Of a DNA stretch of 64,000 bases, positions 52,065 to 63,269 are shown piece by piece. The notes under the pieces are model-generated. The model made no database searches, had not been told where the DNA came from, and worked only from the letters and a program-made list of their open reading frames with translations. The stretch comes from Leptodontidium sp. MPI-SDFR-AT-0119. Its lineage: Eukaryota > Ascomycota > Leotiomycetes > Helotiales > Leptodontidiaceae. Position 1 is the stretch's first letter. Each line of letters begins with the position of its first letter. The DNA lies in the NCBI GenBank assembly GCA_020726505.1, contig JAHLEZ010000005.1, forward strand, positions 434,001 through 498,000. The letters run 5' to 3'. The translations under genes and the position numbers were made by a program.

Positions 52065-53350
52065 CTAATAGCCTATGACAGCCCTTGGTACATATGGCTC
52101 CTCAAGATACTGGCACTCCTCCTCAGTTAATTTGACAGACAATGCCTGAACAGCCTGGTCGATCTGCTCCTTCGTTGTCAGGCCCATAATCGGCATGATA
52201 CCACCCTTGCTAATCACCCACGCAATAGCAATCTGCGCCATCGGAACACCTTTCTTTTTCGCTATCTCCTCAACACGGTTAACGATATTCTTATCGGCTT
52301 GCAATTCGACGTCTCGGAATAGTGCCTTGAGGAACACATCGCTCTTCTCCCGCTCATCTGTGCGGTCTTCCCAAGGGTGTGCCAGGACACCCGCTGAGAG
52401 GGGAGACCAGGGGAACAGACCAACACCGGTAGCTCTGCAGTAGTCGTTCATCTCGCGTTCCTCTTCACGGTATAAGAGGTTGTATAGCCCTTGCATCGAG
52501 ATGAACTTGTGCCATCCGTTCTTCTCAGCCACGTTTTGGCACATTTGGAATTGCCATGTCGCCATCTGCGGAATTTGTTAGTGGACTGAATCTTAACTCC
52601 AACAGAGCATCAAAAGCCCTGGGCAACGTCACGCAATTCACTCGCAGCATTCGAAAAGCTCGAAATACCAAGAAGCCCTCGGTTGGAGCAAATGTAGGAG
52701 TCGCCAATGTAAAATAGGAAAAGGCATACCGTGCTACCACCAATATATCGAGCCTTGCCACTGTCAACCACATCACTCAGAGCTCTCATGATCTCCTCCT
52801 TTGGAGTCTCCAGGTCCATGCGGTGAGTCTGCAGGACATCAATGTATGTCCCTAGTCTCTTCACACTTGCATCAACAGCATCCATAACGTGTTTTCTCGA
52901 CAAGCCGACTTGGTTGACTTGGTTACCATCGTTGATACCTTGCTCCATTGCCTTGACCGCTGTACCGGCGGGGTAAACATTGAAAAAGAGCTTGCTCATA
53001 ATCACGATCTTCGAGCGAGGGATATTATATTTGCGAAGGAAGGCGCCGACGATCTCTTCAGAGCGGCCGTTGCTGTAGGCGTCCGCGACGTCGAATGTGT
53101 TGATGCCTTGATCGTAAGCATACTTCATGATTGGGAGCGCTTCTTCTTCCTCGATAAGCCAGGGCTGCCATTTCTTGTCGCCAAAGGTCATGCAGCCGAG
53201 AATGATGCTGGAAGATTTAAGGCCAGAGTTGCCAACACTAGAACACGACAATTAGCCTGGGGCTCCGATGACCTGACGACGTCTCTTTGGGAGCTGTGAA
53301 CATAGGATTTGTATATAAACGCACCGGACGTATTTCATGAGGTTAGACAT
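52065..53350 (-). CDS. Aldo/keto reductase (voltage-gated K+ channel beta/YakC-like group)
   Basis: Three exons (53325-53350, 52730-53237, 52065-52565), introns 87 and 164 nt, 344 residues. The start MSNLMKYVR runs into VGNSGLKSSSIILGCMTFG after intron 1, the canonical first strand of the AKR barrel. The catalytic tetrad is visible: NTFDVADAYSNG (Asp, Tyr), IVIMSKLF (Lys) and VLQTHRMD (His). IGGST|MATWQFQ follows across intron 2, then FPWSPLSAGVLA and PIMGLTTKEQIDQAVQAL for NADPH binding. It would reduce aldehydes or ketones with NADPH in the cytosol. Substrate unknown. Many fungal members of this group lie near sugar or secondary metabolism genes; here the neighbours give no clear clue. Confidence 0.9.
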
Positions 53351-54334
53351 GTTGGAGCTTTGCAGAAGCTGAATGATGAGTTTCTGGAGATGGAATTTGC
53401 TTAAAGGTATGTTTGTTGAGAGGACAAGTCTTACTTGATATAAATGAGGGCGCAAGCTCCCATCTTAAACCCCTTCAAGAGCAAGAGGGGAGGGGCAGCT
53501 AGCTCCCCCTGATGAATCACCAGCCATGTATATTTTTCTCACATCTGGGCCGTGTAATTTTGCCCCATATGGTACGCTGCGTCACAATTGGCTGAAAGCC
53601 GTCAAACCCCATCAGCGTTATGCATGCAGCTACCTGATTGCAGCATAACATTGTACTTGTAAACAAGAGCGGGCTTGAAAGTCTCGCTCTTTTCTTAGCA
53701 GGGAAATGATGTCTCGCGCGTGGTTCAATGCATTGCAGCGCGATGCCGAGTCGATGCTCGGCTTCTAGTACTTCGGTCTGTAAGGGGGTAAAGTGGGTAT
53801 TGTAAGCAACTCGCATGAGTCTAGCCATTCCCTTGTGAGCTAGCTTGAAAAGTCTAATTCATCTCCCCAGTTGGACGTCAGCGTTTCATCATCCATCTTC
53901 AAGGTTTCTCGTTTCGAAGAGTGAAATATCCACTTGTAAGCCAATTGCATAAGGTTTTCAGCCTGTGACAGTTGTGTACGGGCACTATGGGAATGACAAG
54001 TCTCTGGGTCTCGGCAAGTACCATTGTCTATGCAACGTTTTCTCTTGGTTTTCGCACCGTGTGCGAGTGCCCAGGAGCGTGAAGATAGAAACAATCAGTC
54101 CGTGGAACCTTTTCGACTACGTAGATTTCACTTCCCTGTTCTTGGTGGTAGTGGAGGTTGGCCTGTTTGCGTTGCGCTGCAGCTATAAGATAACCTGAGC
54201 CGGTCCAAAGTTTCACTTCATTTCCTCATTTCATCACTCGCCTTCTATTTTGCCTTTCTCTCCATCCATCAGTAAGAATTTCGATACGATATCCACGATT
54301 TGCCTTAGCAAAGTCACCACAATTACCAATCACA
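53351..54334. other. Divergent promoter region
   Basis: Non-coding spacer of about 980 bp between the reductase and the dehydrogenase, which are transcribed away from each other. Small frames here have no features. The SDR leader has a CT-rich stretch and the context CACA-ATG. Confidence 0.45.
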
Positions 54335-55333
54335 ATGACCGACAGATACGCCGCTGCTCACGAGAAGCTCCATGGGCCAGGAGACCAGCGTCCAACAGCA
54401 CTGGAGGTCATCAAAGATGAAGGTCTCAAGGGGAAGCTCGAAGGCAAGACGACTCTCATTACCGGCTGCTCAGCAGGTCTCGGCATTCAGACCGCGCGCG
54501 CTCTGCTAGTAACAGGAGCGACTCTCTACTTGACAGCCAGGAATCTCACTCGCGCTCGAGAAGCACTCGGTGATATTGCCAAGTCTCCCCGTGTACATCT
54601 TTTAGAGATGGACCACAGCTCGCTCAAGAGCGTGCAAGCATGTGCTGTAAGCTTCCTAGAGCAGAGCAATACGCTGAACATTCTGATTAACAACGCCGGC
54701 GTAATGGCTGTGCCCGAGGCCAAGACGGAAGATGGCAATGAGTCGCAATTCCAAACGAATCATCTCTCCCATTTCCAGCTCTTCAGCCTTCTCAAACCTA
54801 CACTGCTCGCCTCAGCGACCCCCGAGTTCGGCTCGCGTGTCATCAATGTCTCGTCTCTCGGCCACCGACGTGGCGAACCAGACCTCGATAATATAAACCT
54901 CACTGGCTGCTACGACAAGTGGAGAGCGTACGGCAGCAGCAAGACTTGCAATATCTGGATGGCGAATGAGATTGAGCGACGTTACGGCGCGAGGAATCTT
55001 CACGCCTTTTCCCTGCACCCCGGTGGTATCGAAACCCCACTGTGGAAGACCATGAACCCTGAAGACGTCGCCCATTTGCGTGCGCAGGAAGGCTTCGACG
55101 AGAGTCTCAAGTCGCCTGAGCAGGGTGCTGCGACAACTGTTTGGGGTGCTGTTGCAAAGTGCTTGGAAGGAGATGGTGGAAAATACCTTGATGATGTGCA
55201 GATTGCCCGTCCATGGACGCCTGATCAGCCGTTCGCACTACCTGGTTGGGCACCTCATGCTCATGATGAGGTGAGGGAGGGTAAATTGTGGAAACTTTCC
55301 CTGGAAATGGTTGGATTACCAGATGATGCTTAA
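54335..55333 (+). CDS. Short-chain dehydrogenase/reductase (retinol dehydrogenase/WW-oxidoreductase-like)
   Basis: Intronless, 332 residues. Rossmann fold: TLITGCSAGLGIQTARAL (TGxxxGxG cofactor motif), NILINNAGVMA (NNAG), VINVSSLGH (catalytic Ser) and AYGSSKTCN (catalytic YxxxK), followed by LHPGGIETPLW (PG motif). A 40-residue N-terminal extension precedes the fold. Basic residues after the second strand (LTARNLTRA) favour NADP(H). It would oxidise or reduce a lipophilic alcohol/ketone. It is divergently paired with the aldo/keto reductase about 1 kb away. Confidence 0.9.
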   Translation: MTDRYAAAHEKLHGPGDQRPTALEVIKDEGLKGKLEGKTTLITGCSAGLGIQTARALLVTGATLYLTARNLTRAREALGDIAKSPRVHLLEMDHSSLKSVQACAVSFLEQSNTLNILINNAGVMAVPEAKTEDGNESQFQTNHLSHFQLFSLLKPTLLASATPEFGSRVINVSSLGHRRGEPDLDNINLTGCYDKWRAYGSSKTCNIWMANEIERRYGARNLHAFSLHPGGIETPLWKTMNPEDVAHLRAQEGFDESLKSPEQGAATTVWGAVAKCLEGDGGKYLDDVQIARPWTPDQPFALPGWAPHAHDEVREGKLWKLSLEMVGLPDDA

Positions 55334-56087
55334 TGCTGTGTAAAGAACAAGCTTATGGATGAGTCTATAATCATACGCGCCCAATGTCAAGGTACAATTC
55401 TTTCGCAATCGTTTTTGGGACAGATCTTTGATCACGAGTCTACAACTTTGTCATATAGCTCGTGTACCAAACCTCGAACTTTGTTAGGCTAGAATGAAGG
55501 GGGCAATACGCAAGGAGGGGACTTAAGCCTCCCCATCAGAACGTATCTCGAGTCAGAATTCAGCATTCACCATCAGCCTGGATAGTCGTCTACCTTCAAG
55601 ACATAAGAAAAATGGCGAGTTGTCAAGACGAGTTCCACAAATCCATCAATGGCGAGGCTGGGACTGCAATTCTACTCTCGAATCTTGTTTTGGTACAATA
55701 TCGTAACTCCCTGTCATCGGAGTTGAAAATGTGTTTCTTCAACGCGAATATAGAACACACCGCATTTTGTTTAACTTTGTTCTTGAACATGTGGATTTAA
55801 GTTGCAGCAGCGTTTGCTTCTTGTCACTCATCACGCGACCGGGCTGGGGGTGGGTGGTCGCTCAATTAAGTCGACGTCAGATACTGTCCATTGGCAGTGT
55901 TGAACACAGCCCTCCACTCCACGGAAATCATCTGCATCAACTTCCAAGAGCAAATGTTGTTTCTAGGCTCTGTACACATCAAGAGCAAATTCCGGATGAC
56001 AGGCCATCAATGAGGCGAGGTCCCTTGGGTTACCTCGACTTCGACTCGAGAAGAACTCGACCGTAAAGTGCGTTGTAATGAAGTGTC
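55334..56087. other. Intergenic region
   Basis: No supported gene. The plus-strand frames at 55612-56066 lack protein features. Confidence 0.4.
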
Positions 56088-56647
56088 TCACTTGAACTGA
56101 GTAGGTTGCATATTGGTAGAGGTATTCAATCTCTGACCACGGGGCAGCCAAGTTCCCTGCCAGTATGGCGAGCGACAGATGCGATATTGTTCGAATGCCT
56201 TGTCGGCCAATTCTGGAATTGCGAACCTTTGAGCCAATACATGGAGGATGCACCACCCAGAGATATGAGATTCTGGGTCGTAATGTGCTGGATCGAGAAT
56301 GTTAGGGTCTTGCCCATCGAGCCACCTGATGACCTGTGGGAAACCCAGCTTCCCAGGTTGGTAGCTTGAGCACGAAGTGTCTCTTGTTTGTGTTTTGTCT
56401 GTCCCATACATTGATATTTCTTTGTTGAAAGACCGACAGAATTTCTGCTGACTCGATTTCGTGTACCAAATGGTAGGCATTTTCAACATAGCGGTTTCCG
56501 ACAACAACTTCGAGGGTCTCGATGTTCGGCAACCTTGCATACAGTCAGTAAAGTTGGATGGATGTATTGATAGGGTTTGACTCACTCAGCGGGATATGAA
56601 GCTATGGTCGTGAAGTCGTTGTTTCTTTTGTGGGAAAGAGATGCCAT
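56088..56647 (-). pseudogene. BTB/POZ relative with a one-base frameshift
   Basis: Exon 1 (56586-56647) starts MASLSHKRNNDFTTIASYPA; a GTGAGT donor, ACTGAC branch and AAG acceptor bound a 52-nt intron (56534-56585, phase 2). Exon 2 opens LPNIETLEVVVGNRYVENAY, a BTB-like first strand, and goes on to RHFVLKLPTWEAGFP. Around 56341-56368 the frame shifts by one base and continues QVIRWLDGQDPNILDP, then AQRFAIPELADKAFEQY, the usual back half of a BTB fold, to a stop at 56088-56090. The phase-2 intron just before the first BTB strand is shared with the BTB genes at 21312 and 34072. The fold is shorter and more diverged than theirs. Confidence 0.6.
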
Positions 56648-58247
56648 GGGTTGCCAGGGCTGGCAATTTGGCTGTGCGATAGTTTGATGAATGTTTGGGT
56701 GTCGTAGGCTCAATTTCAAGAGATAGGGAATCGGCTGATCAGTACTTGTTGCTTATTTATTTCCAAAAGAGTTGAGAGCGTTTTGTGGCGATCTAGAGGT
56801 ATTTGAAGTAGTCTAGTATATTTCTAAAGGAGTACTGCAAACCGCCTGCCTTTGCTAACGGCAGCATAATGACCAGGCTATTCAAGTATCTTTGCTTCAG
56901 GAGATCTCAATTCCCCTTCAAAATCAGCAAGCATCCGCATTACTAGGGTAAGATATGTGTACCGCGAGTTCGGAGAATACTTCTCGGTGACCAAACAGAA
57001 CCAAATGGTCCAGTGAGGTCAACGCAAGACGCAAGGCGTATATAAGCGGGAACCTCCGGAGGATCACTTAAGTTAGAGATTTCCCCGCGAGGATGCCCAG
57101 GCATCCAATGAGGAAGTTGAGCACCCCTTTTGATCCTGTAGACAATAGCATTCGCAAATGACCCGAGAAAGGGGAGAGGAGAAGCCGTGCCTGCCATGCA
57201 ACCTATGTCTGTTAGTCAACCTTTTCAAGCCGTCCCTTGAACGAGGCTTTCTAGGCCCTATTGAAACAGGATTTGATTTATAAGACAAGGATAATAGAAT
57301 ATATGTAGAGTGTGGTGGACTGGGACGCAGTATGAAATGTCAACAATCCTAGCTCGCTTGATAAAAAAGGCATTGGTCGAAATCACATTTTTATAATTCT
57401 CAAATAATATTCTATGAATTTGTTCATTTTGATTTCCAAGCCAGGTAGTATAATATTGTTTATCTTCGCTCTCGTCTCTTTGTCGAAGTATTTAAGAAAG
57501 CAATAGTAACTTAATACTGCCAGTTTCGTTTGACCCAAGCAGAGCTCTATATCTTGATGTGTACTCTTTCGACTGTACTGTACAGTTCTACCTGAGAATC
57601 ACCTAACTTCAAGCAGGCATGGGGCGGTGTGAGCTGGGTCGCTGAGATCCTTAAGCAGTGTATGTAGTAAATTAAGAGGTGTGTCTATCGGCCCTTATGG
57701 CCTAGCAGTTGCTTTCGTGTGTATCGCATTGAGATTTCTGACGGGGTGGTTCCCCCCACCCATAGGGTACCGCACCCTTCTTAGCGGGAAACCACACTTC
57801 AGGGGCTAGGACAAATATGATAGCTATTACGATAGGAGATCTGATCATTAATCCTAGCAAGTCTTCCGCGGAGCTTTGATTTTGATCCGTTAGATTAAAT
57901 CATTCATTAAGTTGGGAACTGGCGCTAGATGTTAAAAGCGGCCTGAGGGCTGGAATCACAACTAGACTCAGTTAATCATATGTTCGCCACTCGAGTCATC
58001 AACTTATACGTATCAATCGTTGTTCCCATACATTTCCTCTCTTTAATCCTAGCGCTCTCTTTAACTAGTAAGCATTCAAAGGCCAGAGACTCTTCTAGCA
58101 AATAAGCTTGTGATCCACCTCCTCACCCACCTTTTCCCCTTTCTATCTCTAATCCCGAATTGTAAACTTCGCAACTTAAACCCTCTCGGACTATCTCACG
58201 ACGACTGATATACAGCAGTCACTCAAAGAATTGAAGCTGCATCTGAA
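56648..58247. other. Long intergenic stretch
   Basis: No supported gene in 1.6 kb. A small GC-rich hairpin (GGGTGG...CCACCC near 57744-57761) is present. The minus-strand frames at 56943-57288 show no family. Confidence 0.4.
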
Positions 58248-58948
58248 ATGTCTTCTTCATCCAAGGGACCCACCACGACCGCGGCAAAGGCCAAGTTGTT
58301 CCAACCAATCCTCATGAATCTTGAACATAAGCCAAGTGTAAGTTCCACAGTTTGCATTATTTCTACACTCCGATGTCTCAAGCAAAGGATCGCATACTGA
58401 CTTTCCTCCCCACGTAGGTCGACTGGAACTTCATTGCCAAAGCTTGCGGATACAAGGATGCGAAATACGCTCAGGAAAGACTTCGTCTCGCCTGAATTCG
58501 TTTCAACGCCAGAGATTACATCAATGGTAAAAAGTCCATGGCCACTCCTCCGAAGACCAAATTCAAGAGAGAGATCTCAGATACGGAGATGACTCCCTCG
58601 CCATCGCCCAAGATGATGAAGCTCGGCAAAGGGGCAAATTCAACTGCCCAAAAACGGTCAGTCCTTAGACCAAAGGTCATCCACACCACGTAGACACCCG
58701 CGAATGCTACCGAGCTGGGGAAACGTTCTCGAAGCAAAGTTTCCACAGCCTTCGGTGGTGAAGGTTACGGCGGAGACATCACGGAGGAGGATTTGACTAG
58801 GACGGATGTCTCGGTTCTGGACTTTGGCAAAAAGTCGTTCGCCCCTCAGGAAACGGATGATCAGGACAACTACGTGGAGGAAGAAGAAAGCGCACAGGAC
58901 GACGACTCGGAGGAGGACGATCTGGATTTTGAATCTTCCGAGATCTAG
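58248..58948 (+). pseudogene. Myb-like paralogue 1, with two nonsense codons
   Basis: Exon 1 (58248-58337, exactly 90 nt) reads MSSSSKGPTTTAAKAKLFQP...KPS; intron 58338-58417 (phase 0); exon 2 opens VDWNFIAKACGYKDAKYAQE, the Myb-like recognition region shared with the next two genes. TGA at 58493-58495 stops it, and the same frame continues (IRFNARDYINGKK, SDTEMTPSPSPKMMKLGK) to a second stop TAG at 58691-58693, then through LGKRSRSKV and an acidic tail to TAG at 58946-58948. The frame after both stops keeps the acidic C-terminus typical of the family. No splice in the right phase removes either stop. Both are one C-to-T step from sense codons (CGA, CAG). Confidence 0.7.
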
Positions 58949-61132
58949 ACCTGCACTGTGCACAATGGCTGATGGATTTCAAGTTGGTCTGCGGCTCGCA
59001 AGCAACATTTGATGCTTCCATAGAATCTTCCAACATCACTGCCAACTGAATTTTACAACGAACATAAATGAGATTTTTTTATGAATCTCCATTCGCGTAC
59101 GATCTTGGAAACTAGCCAATTTCAACTGAACATCACTCTTGAATCCTATCTTATAATATCTCAGCAAAACATGAATCAAGTATTGATTATGGGTGTGCTA
59201 TTTTCGGGCTTGCATAAAGATTCCCATCATATACAATAGATATCAAGCTAAATCTCTGGTGCAGTCCCGTTGCGTATGCTGGATCCTTCCCCTCATTGCC
59301 AAAAAAAAAATCCTTAAAGCGGCAGTAAATAGTATATTACACCTTTTAAATTTTCGAGAGAATAGGTTCGAAAAGCAGCCGTCTTCCCTGGAAAAATTAT
59401 GGATTTGTGAATATTATTAAAACAGTTGAAATCAAGTAAATATGTCCGGCTGTGACTCTTTCCCGTACTGCGTGTGCCGCTGCCGGTTTCGTTTAAAACA
59501 CAGAATGTTAAGCGTGCGAGTTCCGGAGCTGCTTGTGATTCTAGATCCAGCTACTTCATATTTCAATGTGCCCAATCGCACATGAAAAGGGCAGGAAGTA
59601 AGGATGAGGTGACCGGACAGAACGGGAGGAAGCCGGTGAAGCTATTTACAAGTATGCAGCCTCACTTTCACTTTTCTGCACATCGCTCACCGGCCAATCA
59701 AAGCTGAGAAAGGAACAAAGCAAAGCAGTATGCCGGATAAAAAGCACACCGGGAACTTATAGAGGCTTAGAATTTCCCTTCACTAGTCGTATACGTGCTT
59801 TTCCAGCATTTTTCGAGTTGTCGACTTTCGAGAAGACTCTCGGATGCAACCTCGCGAAGTTTTCCTCAAGTGGCGTCCTAGATGAAACTGTGAATTCGGA
59901 AGAAGGCGAAGGAAAGTCTTATACGGGATTCACACCTCCAGTGGTTGAGAGCTGATTCCTCAATAAGAGTAGCATCAATAGGTTTGGAAACAGCAGAAAT
60001 TTCGGGATATGGAGCTGTCGCTTAGAAATCCAAGTGGCTCTCTCTCCACAAGAGCCACACTTTCAATCACCCATCAAGCCTATCTGCGGTCCGCTCCGCT
60101 CTGTGGCTCCTACCGGATCAGTCTCTGGCGGGCGGTCTGGACTTGTGAAACTTTTCGAGCTGCACCCCGCACTCATACATGGATATCGGCTCACAGTCGT
60201 GCGAATGAGAACCTGGACCCTGGATCGAGCACTAAATTGACAAAGATAAGAAGGAACAGGCATCGAAACCGATTGTGAAGACTGTCTTGTGGCAATTGTG
60301 ATCAAAATCTGCAAGTGATCGATTACAATGAAGCCCCTTGATAAGTAAAGGCAAGCAAGCGGAATGCTCGCGGCTCACGCACTCAGAAAAGATGACGCTC
60401 GCCCGACTTTGCGGTATTCTGATGCGGCGAGGAGCTCGGCAAGGAGATGCAGGTCAAGGCAGGCTGCAGCAGAACGCAAGTTACACAACATGATATGCGG
60501 GTAGCAATGCGCGGGTCGTCAAATGGGTCAAAAACGCCACAACATGTAGGGTCTCACACCGAACCCCACTAGCTCTACACATCTGCAGCGGAATTCAATT
60601 GAATCGACCTGTGATCATGCACGAAACGACATTGAAAGGCAAAGATCAGCCAACATTCACACAACGGGAGAACTCTAGCCTCGGGTGGGTGCAATGTAAT
60701 AGATCGATCGAGAAAGGGAAGCTAAGGCAGCGATGTTTGATGTTGTGTTTGGTTTGATCCTGCATCCGGGCTTGAGCCAAATGCTACTTGTAAGCGAGGG
60801 TCAGGGGGTGTTGCTTTTCCATGCAGGAGAGTACCCTTGACCATTGTTCAAAAAGTCCCACACCTTCCGAGGAATATGAAGGGTCATATTTGAACGGCAT
60901 TTCTCGAGACTACTTCACGGCTTTTCCAGGACTTGGACGATGGCTGATCCTACGACGGTGGAGCCGTGGTATCGAAATCCACAGCCAGACAAATTGGTAT
61001 CCATGTAAAAGTTAATAAATATATGGTCTGGTTGCCTTTGCATCTTAGAGCTCGACCATTTCCCCCTTTAATCTCATCCATCATCACCAGACATTCCGTT
61101 GCACATATCACGGTCTCGCAATCACCACCAAA
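58949..61132. other. Long intergenic stretch
   Basis: 2.2 kb without a supported gene. The plus-strand frames at 60009-60278 and 60821-61208 have no protein features. The last 100 bp are the leader of the next gene. Confidence 0.45.
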
Positions 61133-61634
61133 ATGCCTGAAGCCAACACAGGTGCTAAGGCTGTTCCTACCCAGCTTTCATTCTTCCAGGCAATCTTTGC
61201 TAACATGAAGGAAACACCAGAGGTATGTTTATAATGGCTACTCCAAATGTTCCAGTCAATTCTAACACGGATATCACCAGGTCAATTGGGTCGCCGTGGC
61301 AGCAACAGCTGGTTACAACTCCGCTAGCACCGCTCGCACTCGCTTTGGACAGATTCGTCGAGAACTTCTCAAGGGAGATGGATCTGCTGGGCCAACATCG
61401 CCATCCAAACCTCGCGTTAAGAAAGAGTCTGTGAAGAGCGAGGTTGGCACCGGGACAAACATAGCCCCATCCAAGGTCGCCAAGTCTATTCCCATGAGGG
61501 GTAGAAACAAGGGCATGGGAGGCAGAGCTGGGCGAGGACCCAACAACAAGAAGGTTAAGAAGGAAGAGGAAGAAGAAGAAATGGATGAGAAAATGGAGAA
61601 AGTGGACGGTGCTTCCGCTGAGATGGAAATATAA
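61133..61634 (+). CDS. Myb-like small nuclear protein, paralogue 2
   Basis: Exon 1 (61133-61222, 90 nt) ends KETPE; intron 61223-61280 (58 nt, GTATGT/CAG, phase 0); exon 2 (61281-61634) begins VNWVAVAATAGYNSASTART and RFGQIRREL, a three-helix Myb/SANT-like motif. 147 residues. The rest is basic (RVKKESVKSE, RGRNKGMGGRAGRG) with an acidic EEEEEEMDEKME tail and two possible sumoylation sites (VKSE, VKKE). Leader context CCAAA-ATG. It belongs to the tandem set at 58.2, 61.1 and 62.6 kb. Likely a small DNA- or chromatin-binding protein. Confidence 0.8.
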
Positions 61635-62413
61635 ACGGGTCACTGATGGTATCTGGTTCAATGTAAGAAAATGAGATTCGGGGCACAGCTTCAAACAGAA
61701 ATAGGGATATGGATGGAAAGTGGAGCGAATGAAACATTTACTGACTTTGATGCGATATGTTGTGAAATAGTGAACTCTAGTGGCCTACGGGCATGAAGCT
61801 CCAGTCTTGTCAGGCCCCAGCCTCCTGAAATTGCAGGGTTGTGCTACCCCGCAATTCCCTGAAATTTGGGTTGTCACCACTACACACTGTACCAGCAAGA
61901 ATCAAGGACATTACCTTTGACTTCCTGCAACCCACATATGTTCGAGCAAGTCCGAACTCTTGCTAAAAATTAAGGCCTTACTAATTTACGATGTAGTAGT
62001 AAATCAAACTTGGTAATTAAATAGCAAGGAAACTTCGTGATTCTGCAGTTACTTGTTAGGGTTCAATGTTTAAATGCTAGTCGGAGATTTTGATGCAATA
62101 TGAGTGCAACTTCTTGAATCCTTCAATTTCGAACATCCTGAAATGGGAATTTACTAATTCACTGAGAGAGTTATGAACTCAATTGCTGCCTAAAATGTTG
62201 CTCTCATATTAGGAATAACTGCAACGAGGTTGAGAGCTAGCTTTCGAGCTAACCGAACTGTCTCCTTCAGCCTCGACACCACTCCTATAAATCCCCCCTC
62301 CCCGTTCATCTCACGTCTTTCTTTCCCCACACTTCAACACAGACAAAATCTCACAGCAACTCCACCACACCGCAAGTTTCGATCTTGCAACTCAGACACA
62401 ACCATCAAACAAT
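61635..62413. other. Intergenic region and leader of next gene
   Basis: No gene. The last about 130 bp are CA-rich leader sequence of paralogue 3 (CTATAAAT at 62284-62291 may be its TATA box). Confidence 0.45.
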
Positions 62414-62593
62414 GTAAGTACATCTTCCTCGTCCTCTTCAATGCTATTTGACATACTCGATCTCAATCTCTTTCTTCATCATGGTAGAACTTCAGCTTAT
62501 ACTTTGACATAGACCAAACTTTAACATCCACCCAACTTCAACGCTAGCTATCCCTCCCACAGCACCCCCATATCATCGCTGACTCCCGAACAG
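62414..62593 (+). other. Probable 5'-UTR intron of Myb-like paralogue 3
   Basis: GTAAGT donor at 62414 and CAG acceptor at 62591-62593, two bases before the start codon context AATGG. If the intron is retained, the sequence ATGTAA at 62412-62417 would act as a start-stop upstream ORF. Confidence 0.6.
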
Positions 62594-62594
62594 A

Positions 62595-63269
62595 ATGGCT
62601 GAACCAAAGGCTGCTCGTCCTCCAACTGAGAAGGAAGCTTTCTTCTTCCTCACCATCATGCAATGCATGACCAACAAGCCAGAGGTAAGTTTATCTATTT
62701 GCTCTACTTGCAAAAAAGTCACCTTCAAATTGAGATCGTCGCGATTGATCACTCGTCACATCAAATTGCCCCCGGAACTCACATTCTGGAATTCACTTTC
62801 AGCATCGATCTCTACATTTCAATACTGACATCATCTATAGGTTGACTGGGACTTGGTCGCTTCTCGTGCTGGTTACTCCAATGCCGTCTGTGCCAAGACT
62901 CGCTTTGGTCAGATCAAGAAGCAGATCGGCTACAAGGAAGATGGATCCCATGCCACCCCCTCCCCCATCAAGGGCCGAGGCAAGAAGGATGCTACTGTCG
63001 GCAGCGGTACCAACACCACTCCAACCAAGGTCTCCAAGACTCGTGCCCCCCGAAAGCCAAAGGTCGCCAAAGCTAAGCCTGAGCCCAAGCCAGAGCCCGA
63101 GGCTGAAGCTGAGGAGGAGGATGAAGAATTGGTCAAGGATGAATTCGAGGAGGCCGTCGAGGATGAGGCTGATGCTTACACTTTCGACGATCCTCTCCAC
63201 GAGCAGCTCTTCAAGAACTACCAAGTCGCCAAGTATGAGGATGAGGCTGAGCTTGAGGAGGCCAACTAA
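62595..63269 (+). CDS. Myb-like small nuclear protein, paralogue 3
   Basis: Exon 1 (62595-62684, 90 nt) reads MAEPKAARPPTEKEAFFFLT...NKPE; intron 62685-62840 (156 nt, phase 0); exon 2 (62841-63269) opens VDWDLVASRAGYSNAVCAKT and RFGQIKKQ. 172 residues. The Myb/SANT-like motif is followed by a basic linker (RAPRKPKVAKAKPEPKPEPE) and an acidic C-terminus (AEEEDEELVKDEFEE). The intron position and exon-1 length equal those of paralogues 1 and 2, so they arose by tandem duplication. Codon use is strongly biased towards C-ending codons in exon 2, suggesting good expression. Target and partners unknown. Confidence 0.85.

Noticed and set aside
57744..57761. GC hairpin GGGTGG...CCACCC as a terminator or RNA gene
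   Set aside because: Too short, isolated from any gene end, and such terminators are not used in fungal nuclei.
60009..60278. Plus-strand ORF of 89 codons between the Myb-like paralogues
   Set aside because: No start context, domain or conserved feature; three frames overlap here in similar length.
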